Source of the DNA: Hazenella coriacea
Lineage (GTDB): Bacteria; Bacillota; Bacilli; Thermoactinomycetales; Thermoactinomycetaceae
Reading direction: 5' to 3'
DNA length: 64,000 bases
Assembly (NCBI RefSeq): GCF_004341825.1
Contig: NZ_SMAG01000006.1
Location: 62,001 to 126,000 of the forward strand
Positions 33,001-40,659 of the stretch are shown piece after piece. Position 1 is the stretch's first letter, and the number at the start of each line of letters is the position of its first letter. A program made the translations under genes and the position numbers. Below the pieces are notes generated by a model. It searched no databases. It was given only the letters and a program-made list of their open reading frames with translations, and was not told the DNA's origin.

Positions 33001-36000
33001 GTTGGTTGTTCAAAGAATATCGTTGGCGTTAGTTCAAGCTTGTATTTCCGGTTTAATTTATTAGTAAATTCGGTCATCGAAATGGAATCAAATCCATACT
33101 GGCTCATCTCAACATGGTCTTCGATCTCATCAATCTTCAACTTGAGTGATTTAGAGATTTCTTGCTTTAAAGCCACTTTCACTTTATCCAACAAGCTTAC
33201 GGTATCAATCTCTGTTATTGAAGATGCCGTAGTAAATTGCTTCGTTGTTGAAAGGGTAGGAGCCATCGCTCGAAGTAGTTTTTGTTTCATTGTCTGCGAC
33301 TTTCCTTCAACAATCATGACGCAATTTTCCCCAAAATTAAATGCTTGATATAGAGCCTGAATGCCTGTCTCCGTCTTCATAGGAACGATTCCTGTATATT
33401 GTTCCAACATTTTTTGCGTTTCAGCATCGACACGCATTCCGCCTTCTTTCCATAATGGCCAGTTGAGCGAAAGAGTCTTTCCAGATCGTTGTTTTACTAC
33501 AGTCAGCGAGTTACGGTATTGTGCATAGGCATCCATAAACGTATTTGCGGTAGCATAATCAGCTTGACCCACACTACCTAGACTTCCCGATACAGATGAA
33601 AAGAGGATGAAAAAGTCTAATGGCAAGCCCTTACTCGCCTCATCCAAATTCATTAACCCTGCAACCTTTGGGGCGATGACTTCTTGTAACTCTTCCTGCG
33701 TTTTCTTAATCATGTAGTTATCTTTAAAAATCCCCGCACCATGTATAATCCCATCAAGACGACCATATTCCTTTTGAATCTCTTGAATTAAATGATAGAC
33801 ATCCTCTTTTTCAGTCACATCCGTTTGTTTATATGCAACTCTTGCTCCCATCTTACGAAGTTCCTGAAGTTGAGCCTTTTTGTCCTCTCCAAGAGTTGAT
33901 CTTCCCGTAAGGATCAATGACACATTTTTAGCCTTATCCGCAATTTCTTTTGAAAATATTAGCCCTAATCCGCCTACTCCTCCTGTAATGAGATAGATCC
34001 CATCATCTTTCCATGGAATACTCTCCTCACACTGTGAAGGCGTAACTTCATTCCAATCTACAACATGACGCTTTCCTTCTTGGTACCTAATATGTTTATC
34101 GTGAGGGCATCCCCTGTTCTCCAACAGTTTTTCTTGAATACCTTCAAAATCTTCTTTGCTTTCAACCTCAATAAGCTGTCCAATCAACTTTGAGTTTTCC
34201 AGTCTTGCTGTTTTTAGCAACCCAATCAACCCAGAGAATAATTGTTGTTCTCCCTGTGTGGAAGTTACCACCTGAACCAACACATCGCCTTTAGGCTTAT
34301 TGATCAAGATGTCCTTGATTTTCTCAAACACTTGTCCTGCATAGACTTGAAAACGGTCTGCTACTGAACCTTGATTCGAGTCTAAGGATAAAACCTGCAA
34401 ATCCTTCCTGAGGGTTTCAATATTTTCTTCAACAGTCTTGCCACATTCACATAGGATCACTATATGCTCCACATATTCAGACGCTGGAGTTTCTCCACCT
34501 ACAACCTGCTCTTTCCAAACCGGCTCAAGCAGTAAGCTCTCCGCATTCGATGGAGATTCTGTGGATCTAACTTCACCATCCAATACCCTCGTCGAAAACC
34601 CTTTCATACGTACGCAAACTTCCCCAGTGTCGTCACATAGGTCAATATCCACTTTCTGTATTGGATCTCCTGCTTGATTGCCATCACTATATTTGACATA
34701 CACCCACATATTAGGAACACACTTTTTGAGCACTTCAAGTTCTTGCAAAGCAAAAGGTAAAGCGGCTTGGAAATCATGCCCATGACTAGAGAGTCGCATA
34801 GCTCGAGTCACATTTTGTAAATATTCCGCCACTTGGAGCGCACCATCCATTAAGCTGGGATGTAAGATATATTGATCTATGGTATGGGAAACAGAATCAG
34901 GTAAAGATAGTTTGGCTAACAATTGACCTTGTCCTGTATAGACCACCTTCACTCCTCGATATCCGGGCCCATACTCTGCCCCAATCATCCCTTTGTAGAA
35001 TTGCTCGGAAGAAATGATGCCTTGGTCACACTGGTTTTGTATGGTCTCAAGATCTATGGCGATATCATCTGAAACCCAACTCAATTCTGCAATACCTTGA
35101 TTGTACAAAATAGGTTCTGTGTGAACAGAGTTTGATTCACTATACATTTTGTAATAAATCTGTCCATTTTCTTCAGCAAAAAGTCCCACATGAATTTGAA
35201 TCGATCCTTGATCTACCACAATCGGTCGTACCCAAACCACATTCTTCAACCGAATCATGACTTGTCTATCTTCTAAGTTACCAATCGCTTGTTCTACAGC
35301 GGTTCGAGCCATCTCCAAAGTGACAACTCCTGGGACGATCGTTGTACCCTTAATAATATGCTCCGCAATAAAGTACTCCTCTCCAGTAAAAGTGGAGCTA
35401 AACCGTTGTTCGGATAGCAGAGAAGTATTTTGATGCACTAAAGGATGTAAAATTGAGGTGGCTGATGTTTTTCTATCATCTTTGCTGATCAGAGGCCAAT
35501 AGCGTTCCTGCGCAAACGGATAGGTCGGTAAACTCATTCGATGAGGCTTTGCACCTGGATAGAGCAACTCCCAATCAATCTGGAAACCTTTGACCCACAT
35601 CTCTGCCAATTTCCTCATTTTCCGTTTGGTGATCCATTGTCTAATTAATTCTTCTGTATCCTCATCTTCCAACCATGGTGTAGCATCTTTGGATTTTTTG
35701 ATTTCACCCTCTAAACAACCTTCCACCTTTTCTTTCCCATTACAAAAATCCTCTAGCTGTTGCTTCAGTTCATCTAGATGAGAAGCGATAAAGATGACTC
35801 TATGATCCATGGCTTCTCGTCCCACTTGGAACGTATAAGCCAAGTTAGCCAAATGAATGTGATCCAACTCATAGGTATTCAAAAACTTCAAAAGTTCTTC
35901 TGTGTATGCTTTGAGCCGCTCGCTATTTTTAGCTGATATAGGGATGAGAGATGGATGATCCTCACTACTTGAATCTCTTCCATCAAATTCCCTAGACTTT

Positions 36001-39000
36001 GTAGCTGTATATTGTTCAAAGATCGCATGAGTGTTTGTTCCCCCGAGTCCAAATGAACTCAGCGCCGCTCTATACGGATTCAAACTTTCTTCTAACTGTT
36101 TTAATTCATCAACCACATAAAATGGAGAGTGATCCAAATCCATATTCGGATTTGGTTCTTTATAGTTAATCGATGGAACAAGCTCATGATGGTATAAACT
36201 TAATGCAACCTTGATACAACCAGCTAAACCTGCAGCAGTATCTAAATGTCCGATGTTAGTTTTTACTGATCCAATTCCACAAAATTGTTTCTTGGTTGTA
36301 TATTGTTTATAAACATGATTCAAAGCCGCAAATTCTATGGGATCACCCAATTTTGTTCCTGTTCCATGTGCTTCAATATAGCTAATCGATTCAGGGTTGA
36401 CTTTCGTAGCATCCAATACCTTCTGAATAACTTCAGATTGACCTTTTACACTGGGTGCGTAAAAGCCAACTTTATCCGCTCCATCATTATTCATACCGAT
36501 TCCTCTTAAAAGAGCATAAATATGATCCCCATCTTCAATCGCATCCATGGCTTTTTTAAGTAGAATGACGGCAACTCCTTCGCCTCCCGTCATCCCATCT
36601 GCGGAAGCATCAAACGTCTTAACGTGACCGTCACTTGAAAAATTCAATCCCGTTTGATGGACATACCCCACATTGGATTGAGAATGTAGAGTAGCTCCAC
36701 CTACCAAAGCATACTTTGCTTCGCCTGATTGTAAGCTCTGGTATGCCGAATATAATCCCACTAACGAAGATGAGCAGTTGGAATGCACAAAGTAACTAGG
36801 TCCCTTTAATCCTAGCTTATGAGAGACCATGGTAGGAATGGTGCCATTTTGCCCTAAAACCCATGACACATATCCATCTGGATTTTCTGGTTCCTCTGTT
36901 GCATCCCGAGGCAATAATGATCGATAATAATTATTGCTTGCTGACATATATACACTTGTAGCAGGAATCTGTTTTGAAACATAACCAGCGTCCTCAATCG
37001 CCTTCCATGAGTGAAGCAATAAAAGCCTCAATTGAGGATCCATCAACTCTGCATCTTTAGGAGAAATACCAAAAAAGCTTGGATCGAACAGATCTTTTCC
37101 TTCGATCGTCGATTTCACAGGAACATAGTCCGGATTCTGAATAAGCTCTTCAGACACTCCAAAATCTCGTAGCTCCTCTTTCGTGAAAAATTTGATACTT
37201 TCTTTACCTTCCTTTAAATTATTCCAAAATTCAAAGTGGTCTTTTGCTCCAGGAAAACGACAAGAGATCCCAATGATTGCCACGCTATCTTGATAATATT
37301 CAGGAAGCGTTTTCGGCATATGATCTAATTCCTCCATCTCTATCTGATTCCGTTCTAATTTCTCAGCTGGAACAGGTGATGAGATCATGTCTTTCTTTTT
37401 GAGTCCACTGATATATTGACTGATCGCTTTAATGGTTGCGTACTCGAATAGTTCAGTCACACTAAAATCACAGTGTAGTTCTTTCTTGATTCGTTCGGCT
37501 ACAACAACGGCTAGAAGGGAATCCCCTCCAACATCAAAAAATCCATCTTCTACACCAACATCATCTACTTGGAGTAATGACCGCCAAATATTCAGCACCT
37601 TTTCTTCTACCTTGCTTTGAGGTTCGTTTATTTTTTCCTTTCTCTCAATGATGATCTTCCTATTTTCTAATTCTTTACGGTTCACTTTTCCATTGGGTGT
37701 TAATGGCATCTGATCCAGACAGATAAAATGTGAAGGCACCATATATTCAGGCAAACTAGATTTCAAATGGTTGCGTAACTCTTGTGAGGTCAAGGGGAAT
37801 GCTCCATCGCTGGCAGTATAATAAGTAACCAGCTTTTTATGGCCATCTTGTTGCTTCACAACTGTAACATTTTCTTGGATCCCAGGATGTGCACTCAATC
37901 GACTTTCAATCGCATCTAACTCGATCCGAAACCCTCTAACTTTCACTTGATTGTCGATCCGTCCCAAATATTCGATCTGACCTTCCGGTAGCCATCGAGC
38001 CCGATCACCTGTTTTGTAAAGCTTGGTTTCTGGTTGGAAGGGGTTGTCGATGAATTTTTCTGCTGTTAACTCAGGTTGATTGTAATAACCTCGTGCCAAA
38101 CCATCTCCAGCGATGCAGAGCTCTCCTGGAATTCCAATCGGTACAGGTTTAAGCTGATGATCAACGATATAAGCCTGTGTATTCGCTATAGGTTTACCAA
38201 TTGGAGTCTGATTACTCATAATTCCTTCCTTTGTACAACAAAACCAAGTAGCATAAATAGATGCTTCGGTGGGTCCATATATATTTTCAACACGGCTATT
38301 TTCAAAAATAGTTACTGCTTTTTTCACTAGCTCTTTGGGAAATGCTTCTCCAGCAACCATCATATATTTGATGGGACAGTTTTTCGTAAATGTTTGATCA
38401 TTTTCTGCGCTATTCAGAAAAACATTCAACATCGCTGGTACAAAATTGATATGGGTCACTTTGTAATTTTTGATATATTCAATCAATAGGTCAGGTGATT
38501 TCTCTCCATTGGGCGGAAGAATAATGAGACGTCCATTTCCAATAAACCAACCAAATAACTCAGACAATGAAACATCGAACACATAATTTGTTTTCAATAA
38601 GTATGTATCTTCGTTGGTCACAGGATACTGAGATTCTAAAAAAAATAAGGTATTTAAAATGCTTCTGTGTTCAACCATAACCCCTTTAGGCTTTCCTGTG
38701 CTTCCAGAAGTATAGATCACGTAGGCCAGATGATCTGACTTTACATCCCGTCGAAGTGTTTTGCTACCATGCGTTACGTGTATGATTTCTTCCCAGTCCT
38801 GATCCAAAACAATCATTTTTGCATTGATTCCATTGAATAGATTGATTCTTTCCATCCATTTCGATTGGGTCAGGACAATTGAAACTCCACTATCCTTGAG
38901 CATGTGCTTCAATTGCTCTTCAGGGTGGGTTGGATCCAAAGGTACATACGCTCCACCTGCTTTTAGAATCCCCAATATGCCCACGATCATCTCTAATGAC

Positions 39001-40658
39001 CGATCCACACAAATTCCTACTGGATATTCTGGAGATACGCCTTGCTCTTGCAAGTAAATGGCTAATTGGTTACTTTTTTGATCCAGTTCCTGATAGGTGA
39101 GAGCTTCTCCTTCAAAAATCACAGCGATCTCATGGGGGTTTTTTTGCGCTTTCTCCTCAAATAATTCATGAATACATTTATCTTTAGGATAATCAGCTTG
39201 AGTCGCATTCCAGTCAACAAGCAAACTTTTTTGCTCTTCATGTGGTAATAATGAATAATTCTTGAGAGATACGAATGGGTCATTTGCAATTTCTTCCACC
39301 AATTTGATATAGTGTCCCATCATTCGTTCTATAGTAGCTAAATCAAACAGATCAGGATTGTATATGAGGTTAAGGACAGTCTTTTCTTCCTGTTCGTAAA
39401 CTTCTAATGCGAGTTCGAATTCCCCTTCTTGGCGGATTTCTTCCACAAATTCGATATTCAATGATTGATATTGTTCTTGGATCTCTTTCAAACTAGTAAC
39501 TTGAAGAAAGTTCTGATAGAGAAAAGCGACTTGAAATACAGGAGAATTCGCCGTTGTACGGTTTACGTTCAATTCCTTCACCAGTGCAGGAAATGGATAT
39601 GCAGCATGATCCACTCCCTCAACTACACTGATCTGCAATTCCCTGATCCATTCTGAAAAGGATTTTGATCCCATTTCTTGGCTTCTTACAGGAATCATGT
39701 TGACAAAATATCCGATCAGTGATTCGAAACGATCTTCTGGACGACCCATTGTTGGAATACCTACGATAATATCATCTTGTTTCGTATATTGATGTAGCAA
39801 AACTTTAAAAATGGCTAGAAAGATGACAGACAAATTTACATCTTGAGAGCGAGCCATCGATTTTACTTGCTTACTTAATTCATCTGGGAGCAAGCTTGAA
39901 TAAGCTTGCCCCTTAAATCTTTGAACCGAAGACCGAGGACGATCTGTGGGAAGTTCTAGAACTGGTAACGTCCCCGAAAGATGTTGTTTCCAGTAAGCAA
40001 GATGCTTCTCGCCTTCATTCCCTTTCAACATCTCTTGTTCCCACTCAACAAAATCATGGTAGTCTGTGGATAAAGTCGTTACTACTGGATTTCTACCTTG
40101 AACAAAATCTTGGTATGCACTCAACAGTGTTGGTATGAAAGTCATCATGGAAATACCATCAAATATAATATGATGGATACTAATGAGCACAATATATTCC
40201 TTCTCTGATCGAGAAAACAAATAGATACGCATTAAAGGACCTTGTTCTAAAACAAAAGGCTCTTGATTTTTTTTCTTCACATACGAAAGGATTTCTGCCG
40301 AATCCATCGAAGAAATATCTTCTTGCTGTAAAGAAAGAGGCGCTGCTGGCTGAATCATTTGAAATGGTGTTCCGTGATCTTCTTTTATCACGCTTGTCAG
40401 AATAGGATATTGGTTCACAACAAACTGAAGGGCTTTTTTGAATGACTCTAGATCCAATTGATTACGGATGTGAAAGCATAAAGGAATATTATAAGCACTC
40501 ATATCAGGCGACATTTTTTGTAACATCCATAAACCTTTTTGTCCTTCAGAAAGAGGCTTTTTGAAGGAGGACTGTTTCATTTCTCGAAGCTTTTCTTCAA
40601 CCTCACCGATGGTTATTTCTCCTGATTTATATGCATCTAAAATATCCTTGTGATTCAT
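24036..40658 (-). CDS. pksN: Hybrid NRPS-PKS PksN-like: C-A-PCP / KS-DH-KR-ACP / KS-DH-KR-ACP / KS-DH-KR
   Basis: 5540 residues. Residues 1-30 look like a docking helix. The condensation domain (33-480) has HHIIFDG (His163, Asp167). The adenylation domain (495-1000) has YTSGSTGKPKG, FDVSLSELF, YGPTE and Lys991. The PCP has Ser1047. Module 1: KS 1124-1550 (Cys1295, His1431, His1471), DH (His1767, Asp1938), KR (Tyr2368), ACP Ser2525. Module 2: KS 2621-3060 (Cys2791, His2926, His2973), DH (His3278, Asp3451), KR (Tyr3870), ACP Ser4028. Module 3: KS 4119-4560 (Cys4289, His4424, His4471), DH (His4780, Asp4951), KR (Tyr5418). The chain stops without an ACP. The missing cMT-ACP is at the N-terminus of PksR. 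The three DH-KR sets predict a conjugated triene after an amino-acid insertion. It starts 1 base after the pksM stop. Length and layout match PksN/BaeN. Confidence 0.9.
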   Translation of the reverse strand: MNHKDILDAYKSGEITIGEVEEKLREMKQSSFKKPLSEGQKGLWMLQKMSPDMSAYNIPLCFHIRNQLDLESFKKALQFVVNQYPILTSVIKEDHGTPFQMIQPAAPLSLQQEDISSMDSAEILSYVKKKNQEPFVLEQGPLMRIYLFSRSEKEYIVLISIHHIIFDGISMMTFIPTLLSAYQDFVQGRNPVVTTLSTDYHDFVEWEQEMLKGNEGEKHLAYWKQHLSGTLPVLELPTDRPRSSVQRFKGQAYSSLLPDELSKQVKSMARSQDVNLSVIFLAIFKVLLHQYTKQDDIIVGIPTMGRPEDRFESLIGYFVNMIPVRSQEMGSKSFSEWIRELQISVVEGVDHAAYPFPALVKELNVNRTTANSPVFQVAFLYQNFLQVTSLKEIQEQYQSLNIEFVEEIRQEGEFELALEVYEQEEKTVLNLIYNPDLFDLATIERMMGHYIKLVEEIANDPFVSLKNYSLLPHEEQKSLLVDWNATQADYPKDKCIHELFEEKAQKNPHEIAVIFEGEALTYQELDQKSNQLAIYLQEQGVSPEYPVGICVDRSLEMIVGILGILKAGGAYVPLDPTHPEEQLKHMLKDSGVSIVLTQSKWMERINLFNGINAKMIVLDQDWEEIIHVTHGSKTLRRDVKSDHLAYVIYTSGSTGKPKGVMVEHRSILNTLFFLESQYPVTNEDTYLLKTNYVFDVSLSELFGWFIGNGRLIILPPNGEKSPDLLIEYIKNYKVTHINFVPAMLNVFLNSAENDQTFTKNCPIKYMMVAGEAFPKELVKKAVTIFENSRVENIYGPTEASIYATWFCCTKEGIMSNQTPIGKPIANTQAYIVDHQLKPVPIGIPGELCIAGDGLARGYYNQPELTAEKFIDNPFQPETKLYKTGDRARWLPEGQIEYLGRIDNQVKVRGFRIELDAIESRLSAHPGIQENVTVVKQQDGHKKLVTYYTASDGAFPLTSQELRNHLKSSLPEYMVPSHFICLDQMPLTPNGKVNRKELENRKIIIERKEKINEPQSKVEEKVLNIWRSLLQVDDVGVEDGFFDVGGDSLLAVVVAERIKKELHCDFSVTELFEYATIKAISQYISGLKKKDMISSPVPAEKLERNQIEMEELDHMPKTLPEYYQDSVAIIGISCRFPGAKDHFEFWNNLKEGKESIKFFTKEELRDFGVSEELIQNPDYVPVKSTIEGKDLFDPSFFGISPKDAELMDPQLRLLLLHSWKAIEDAGYVSKQIPATSVYMSASNNYYRSLLPRDATEEPENPDGYVSWVLGQNGTIPTMVSHKLGLKGPSYFVHSNCSSSLVGLYSAYQSLQSGEAKYALVGGATLHSQSNVGYVHQTGLNFSSDGHVKTFDASADGMTGGEGVAVILLKKAMDAIEDGDHIYALLRGIGMNNDGADKVGFYAPSVKGQSEVIQKVLDATKVNPESISYIEAHGTGTKLGDPIEFAALNHVYKQYTTKKQFCGIGSVKTNIGHLDTAAGLAGCIKVALSLYHHELVPSINYKEPNPNMDLDHSPFYVVDELKQLEESLNPYRAALSSFGLGGTNTHAIFEQYTATKSREFDGRDSSSEDHPSLIPISAKNSERLKAYTEELLKFLNTYELDHIHLANLAYTFQVGREAMDHRVIFIASHLDELKQQLEDFCNGKEKVEGCLEGEIKKSKDATPWLEDEDTEELIRQWITKRKMRKLAEMWVKGFQIDWELLYPGAKPHRMSLPTYPFAQERYWPLISKDDRKTSATSILHPLVHQNTSLLSEQRFSSTFTGEEYFIAEHIIKGTTIVPGVVTLEMARTAVEQAIGNLEDRQVMIRLKNVVWVRPIVVDQGSIQIHVGLFAEENGQIYYKMYSESNSVHTEPILYNQGIAELSWVSDDIAIDLETIQNQCDQGIISSEQFYKGMIGAEYGPGYRGVKVVYTGQGQLLAKLSLPDSVSHTIDQYILHPSLMDGALQVAEYLQNVTRAMRLSSHGHDFQAALPFALQELEVLKKCVPNMWVYVKYSDGNQAGDPIQKVDIDLCDDTGEVCVRMKGFSTRVLDGEVRSTESPSNAESLLLEPVWKEQVVGGETPASEYVEHIVILCECGKTVEENIETLRKDLQVLSLDSNQGSVADRFQVYAGQVFEKIKDILINKPKGDVLVQVVTSTQGEQQLFSGLIGLLKTARLENSKLIGQLIEVESKEDFEGIQEKLLENRGCPHDKHIRYQEGKRHVVDWNEVTPSQCEESIPWKDDGIYLITGGVGGLGLIFSKEIADKAKNVSLILTGRSTLGEDKKAQLQELRKMGARVAYKQTDVTEKEDVYHLIQEIQKEYGRLDGIIHGAGIFKDNYMIKKTQEELQEVIAPKVAGLMNLDEASKGLPLDFFILFSSVSGSLGSVGQADYATANTFMDAYAQYRNSLTVVKQRSGKTLSLNWPLWKEGGMRVDAETQKMLEQYTGIVPMKTETGIQALYQAFNFGENCVMIVEGKSQTMKQKLLRAMAPTLSTTKQFTTASSITEIDTVSLLDKVKVALKQEISKSLKLKIDEIEDHVEMSQYGFDSISMTEFTNKLNRKYKLELTPTIFFEQPTVHDFATYLVGEHQAVFAAQLNVHTEVKHSIQPVEKDKEVVNFFDQRRNPQFVSPVVQPSQKQVVDHSEPIAIVGMSGVFPMAKNMDEYWKNLVEGKDCITEIPKDRWDWQEYYGDPVKEANKTHVKWGGFIDGIGDFDPLFFGISPREAEQMDPQQRLLMTYVWKAIEDAGYSAQSLSGTQTGVFIGTGNTGYSSLLSKANVAIEGSAAANMSPSAGPNRVSYLLNINGPSEPIDTACSSSLVAIHHAISAIEDGNCEMAIAGGVNTIILPEVYITFDKAGALSKEGRCKAFSDQADGFAHGEGAGILFLKKLKAAERDGDHIYGIIRGTVVNHGGRANSLTTPNPKAQAELLQTAYTKAGIDPRTVTYIEAHGTGTKLGDPVEINGLKSAFKELYRKTGDPQVTSSHCGLGSVKTNIGHLSLAAGVAGVIKVLLQLKHQTLVKSLHCDTINPYIQLKDSPFYLVQETKEWKALKDAQGNELPRRAGVSSFGIGGVNAHVVIEEYVPKEVDVTSPASTPTHPAMIVLSAKNGERLQEQAQQLLEAISAQSYLDQDLTDLAYTLQVGRDAMEERLGIIVGSIKDLKEKLKSFVEGQENIEDLYRGKVEKGSLQAFMADEEMQEVIEKWIQRRKYTKLLDLWVKGLNVDWVKLYGDHKPNRISLPTYPFANERYWIVEAESDTSSIRTTSTTTASVLHPLLHQNTSNLMEQRFSSTYTGDEFFLAEHVVKGQRILPGVAHLEMAREAVGQAVGILKEDQACIKLKNVVWVRPIVVTNQPLKVHIGLYPEDDGEIAYEVYSESDEADGQPLMYSQGSAVLSRSVEKTPVIHLASLQAGCVPSTFSVSQMYDTYKMIGFNYGPSFCGVEQVFMGEKLVLAKLSLPSNIMDPDPCVLHPGMMDSALQASSILVGSSEDQLMLPFALEEIEVYGKCTSQMWACVRYSEDHTATDKIQKRDIDLCDEQGQICVRMKGLSFRAMEAEVDSKRLPQTTGTLMFEPIWRTKDVEKGIVAPNYAQHIILLCELNEISAESIEARMKGVQCIALNSMQEGIAERFQAYAEQVFEKIQSILSDRPQDPVLIQVVTSTQGEQQLFAGLTGLLKTAELESSKLMGQMIEIDPNEDLAGLVEKLEENKRSSSDKHIKYQDGKRYIADWNEVEGSDREVNIPWKDQGVYLITGGAGGLGLIFAKDIVQKAKSPTLILTGRSELSDKRAQLEEFQDLGVKVEYKQIDVVQKDAVDDLIKRIVEEYGQLNGIIHSAGIIRDSYIIKKTKEEMHDVLAPKVKGLVNLDEASKDLPLDFFILFSSISGTMGSSGQADYSMANAFMDHYAAYRNSLIRPMYRHGQTLSINWPLWKEGGMYVDAETEKMMMQSTGLVPMETATGIQALYKGLTLEKSKMIVMEGVLQSMKQKLLQGTPTTIQQPKKMKESLNSTTGIDSGSLLDQVQGVLKQEVSKLLKIKVNDINVDLEFNQYGFDSITLTEFANKLNEQYKLELTPTIFFEQPTIYDFATYLVEEHQAIFVAQFAVHAKVENPVQVVEKSREEVNFSNQRRHPRFIRPQIQDKVVREPIAIVGMSGTFPMAKNMDEYWKNLVEGKDCITEIPKDRWDWREYYGDPVKEANKTYVKWGGFIDGVGDFDPLFFGISPLEAEQMDPQQRLLMTYAWKAIEDAGYSTQSLSGTQTGVFIGTGNTGYSSLLSKANVAIEGSTAANMSPSVGPNRVSYLLNIHGPSEPIDTACSSSLVAIHHAVCAIEDGNCEMALAGGVNTVVTPEGHIAYDKAGALSKEGRCKTFSDQADGFAVGEGVGILFLKKLKAAERDGDHIYGIIRGTAENHGGRANSLTTPNPKAQAELLQTAYTKAGIDPRTVTYIEAHGTGTKLGDPIEINGLKSAFKELYQKTGDSQVTHSHCGLGSVKTNIGHLSLAAGVAGVIKVLLQLKHQTLVKSLHCDTINPYIQLKDSPFYLVQETKEWKALKDAQGNELPRRAGVSSFGIGGVNAHVVIEEYVPKEVDVTSPTSTPTHPAMIVLSAKNGERLQEQAQQLLEAMSTQPYSDRDLTDLAYTLQVGRDAMEERLGIIVGSIKNLKEKLKSFVEGQENIEDLYRGKVEKGSLQAFMADEEMQEVIEKWIQRRKYTKLLDLWVRGLNVDWVKLYGDHKPNRISLPTYPFASERYWITDTDSKIDRSSASVLTPSTTTASVLHPLLHQNTSDLSEQRFSSTFTGREFFFTDHRVKGNRVLPGVAYLEMARAAISKAVRGLDHRARIRIKNVVWTQPIVIESQPIQVDIGLSPQDHGEITYEVYTESEVDVERNIHSQGSVMIYNGGEVPSLDLKKLLAQCSQNLISSNQLYELYKTVGIDYGPSHQGIEKVYIGEGQVLAKLSLPSSVSNTADSFVLHPSMVDSALQASLALLLDSDEDQLSLPFALQEIDIFGKCTSQMWAYIRQSDHSKAEDRVQKLDIDLCDDQGKVCARIKGISSRVLENRLQDKTMSEIASSNIAKESHAEAQILAPVWDVVSVKKNRVLPAGIDDQVVIVGGNKLSIQAVQRHYPKARTLDIQSWDSIDSIVEKLKDCGSIDHIVWIAPSEPIVPHIGDEIIEGQYQGVIQIFRMIKAMLHLDYGNKDVSWSVITEQTQLVHQDDLVNPTHASIHGLMGSMAKEYSNWNLRLIDLETGYDWADPDLFTLPTDSQGNTWAYRNGEWYRQNLLPVQQTKPTQSLYKHGGVYVVVGGAGGIGEVWSEYVIRSYQAHVIWMGRRKKDEVIQAKLDRLATLGPAPIYIEADASDPDTMQQAYREIKNKYSQINGIIHSAIVLLDQSLANMDEERFKKVLATKVDVSVCMAQVFRKEPLDFAMFFSSIQSFAKAAGQSNYAAGCAFKDAFAHRLSYEWPCAVKVMNWSYWGSVGVVASQEYQQRMTQAGIGSIEPPEAMEALERLLSGPLDQLVMMKTTTFLNGETSDSYERIEVYPENPGSNIQKLRNYKLGDPTKIDQMI
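26487..28304 (-). repeat. KS plus post-KS linker block, module 3 copy
   Basis: PksN residues 4119-4724 align without gaps to residues 2621-3226 (30981-32798) at a constant offset of 4494 bases. DNA is near-identical in long patches, with a more diverged patch near 27570-27730. Similarity falls sharply in the ACP before the block and the DH after it. Confidence 0.85.
30981..32798 (-). repeat. KS plus post-KS linker block, module 2 copy
   Basis: Partner of 26487-28304. The block begins at the KS motif EPIAIVGMSG and ends at ERYW before the DH. It therefore covers exactly a ketosynthase and the vestigial AT-docking linker that follows it. Confidence 0.85.
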
Positions 40659-40659
40659 A

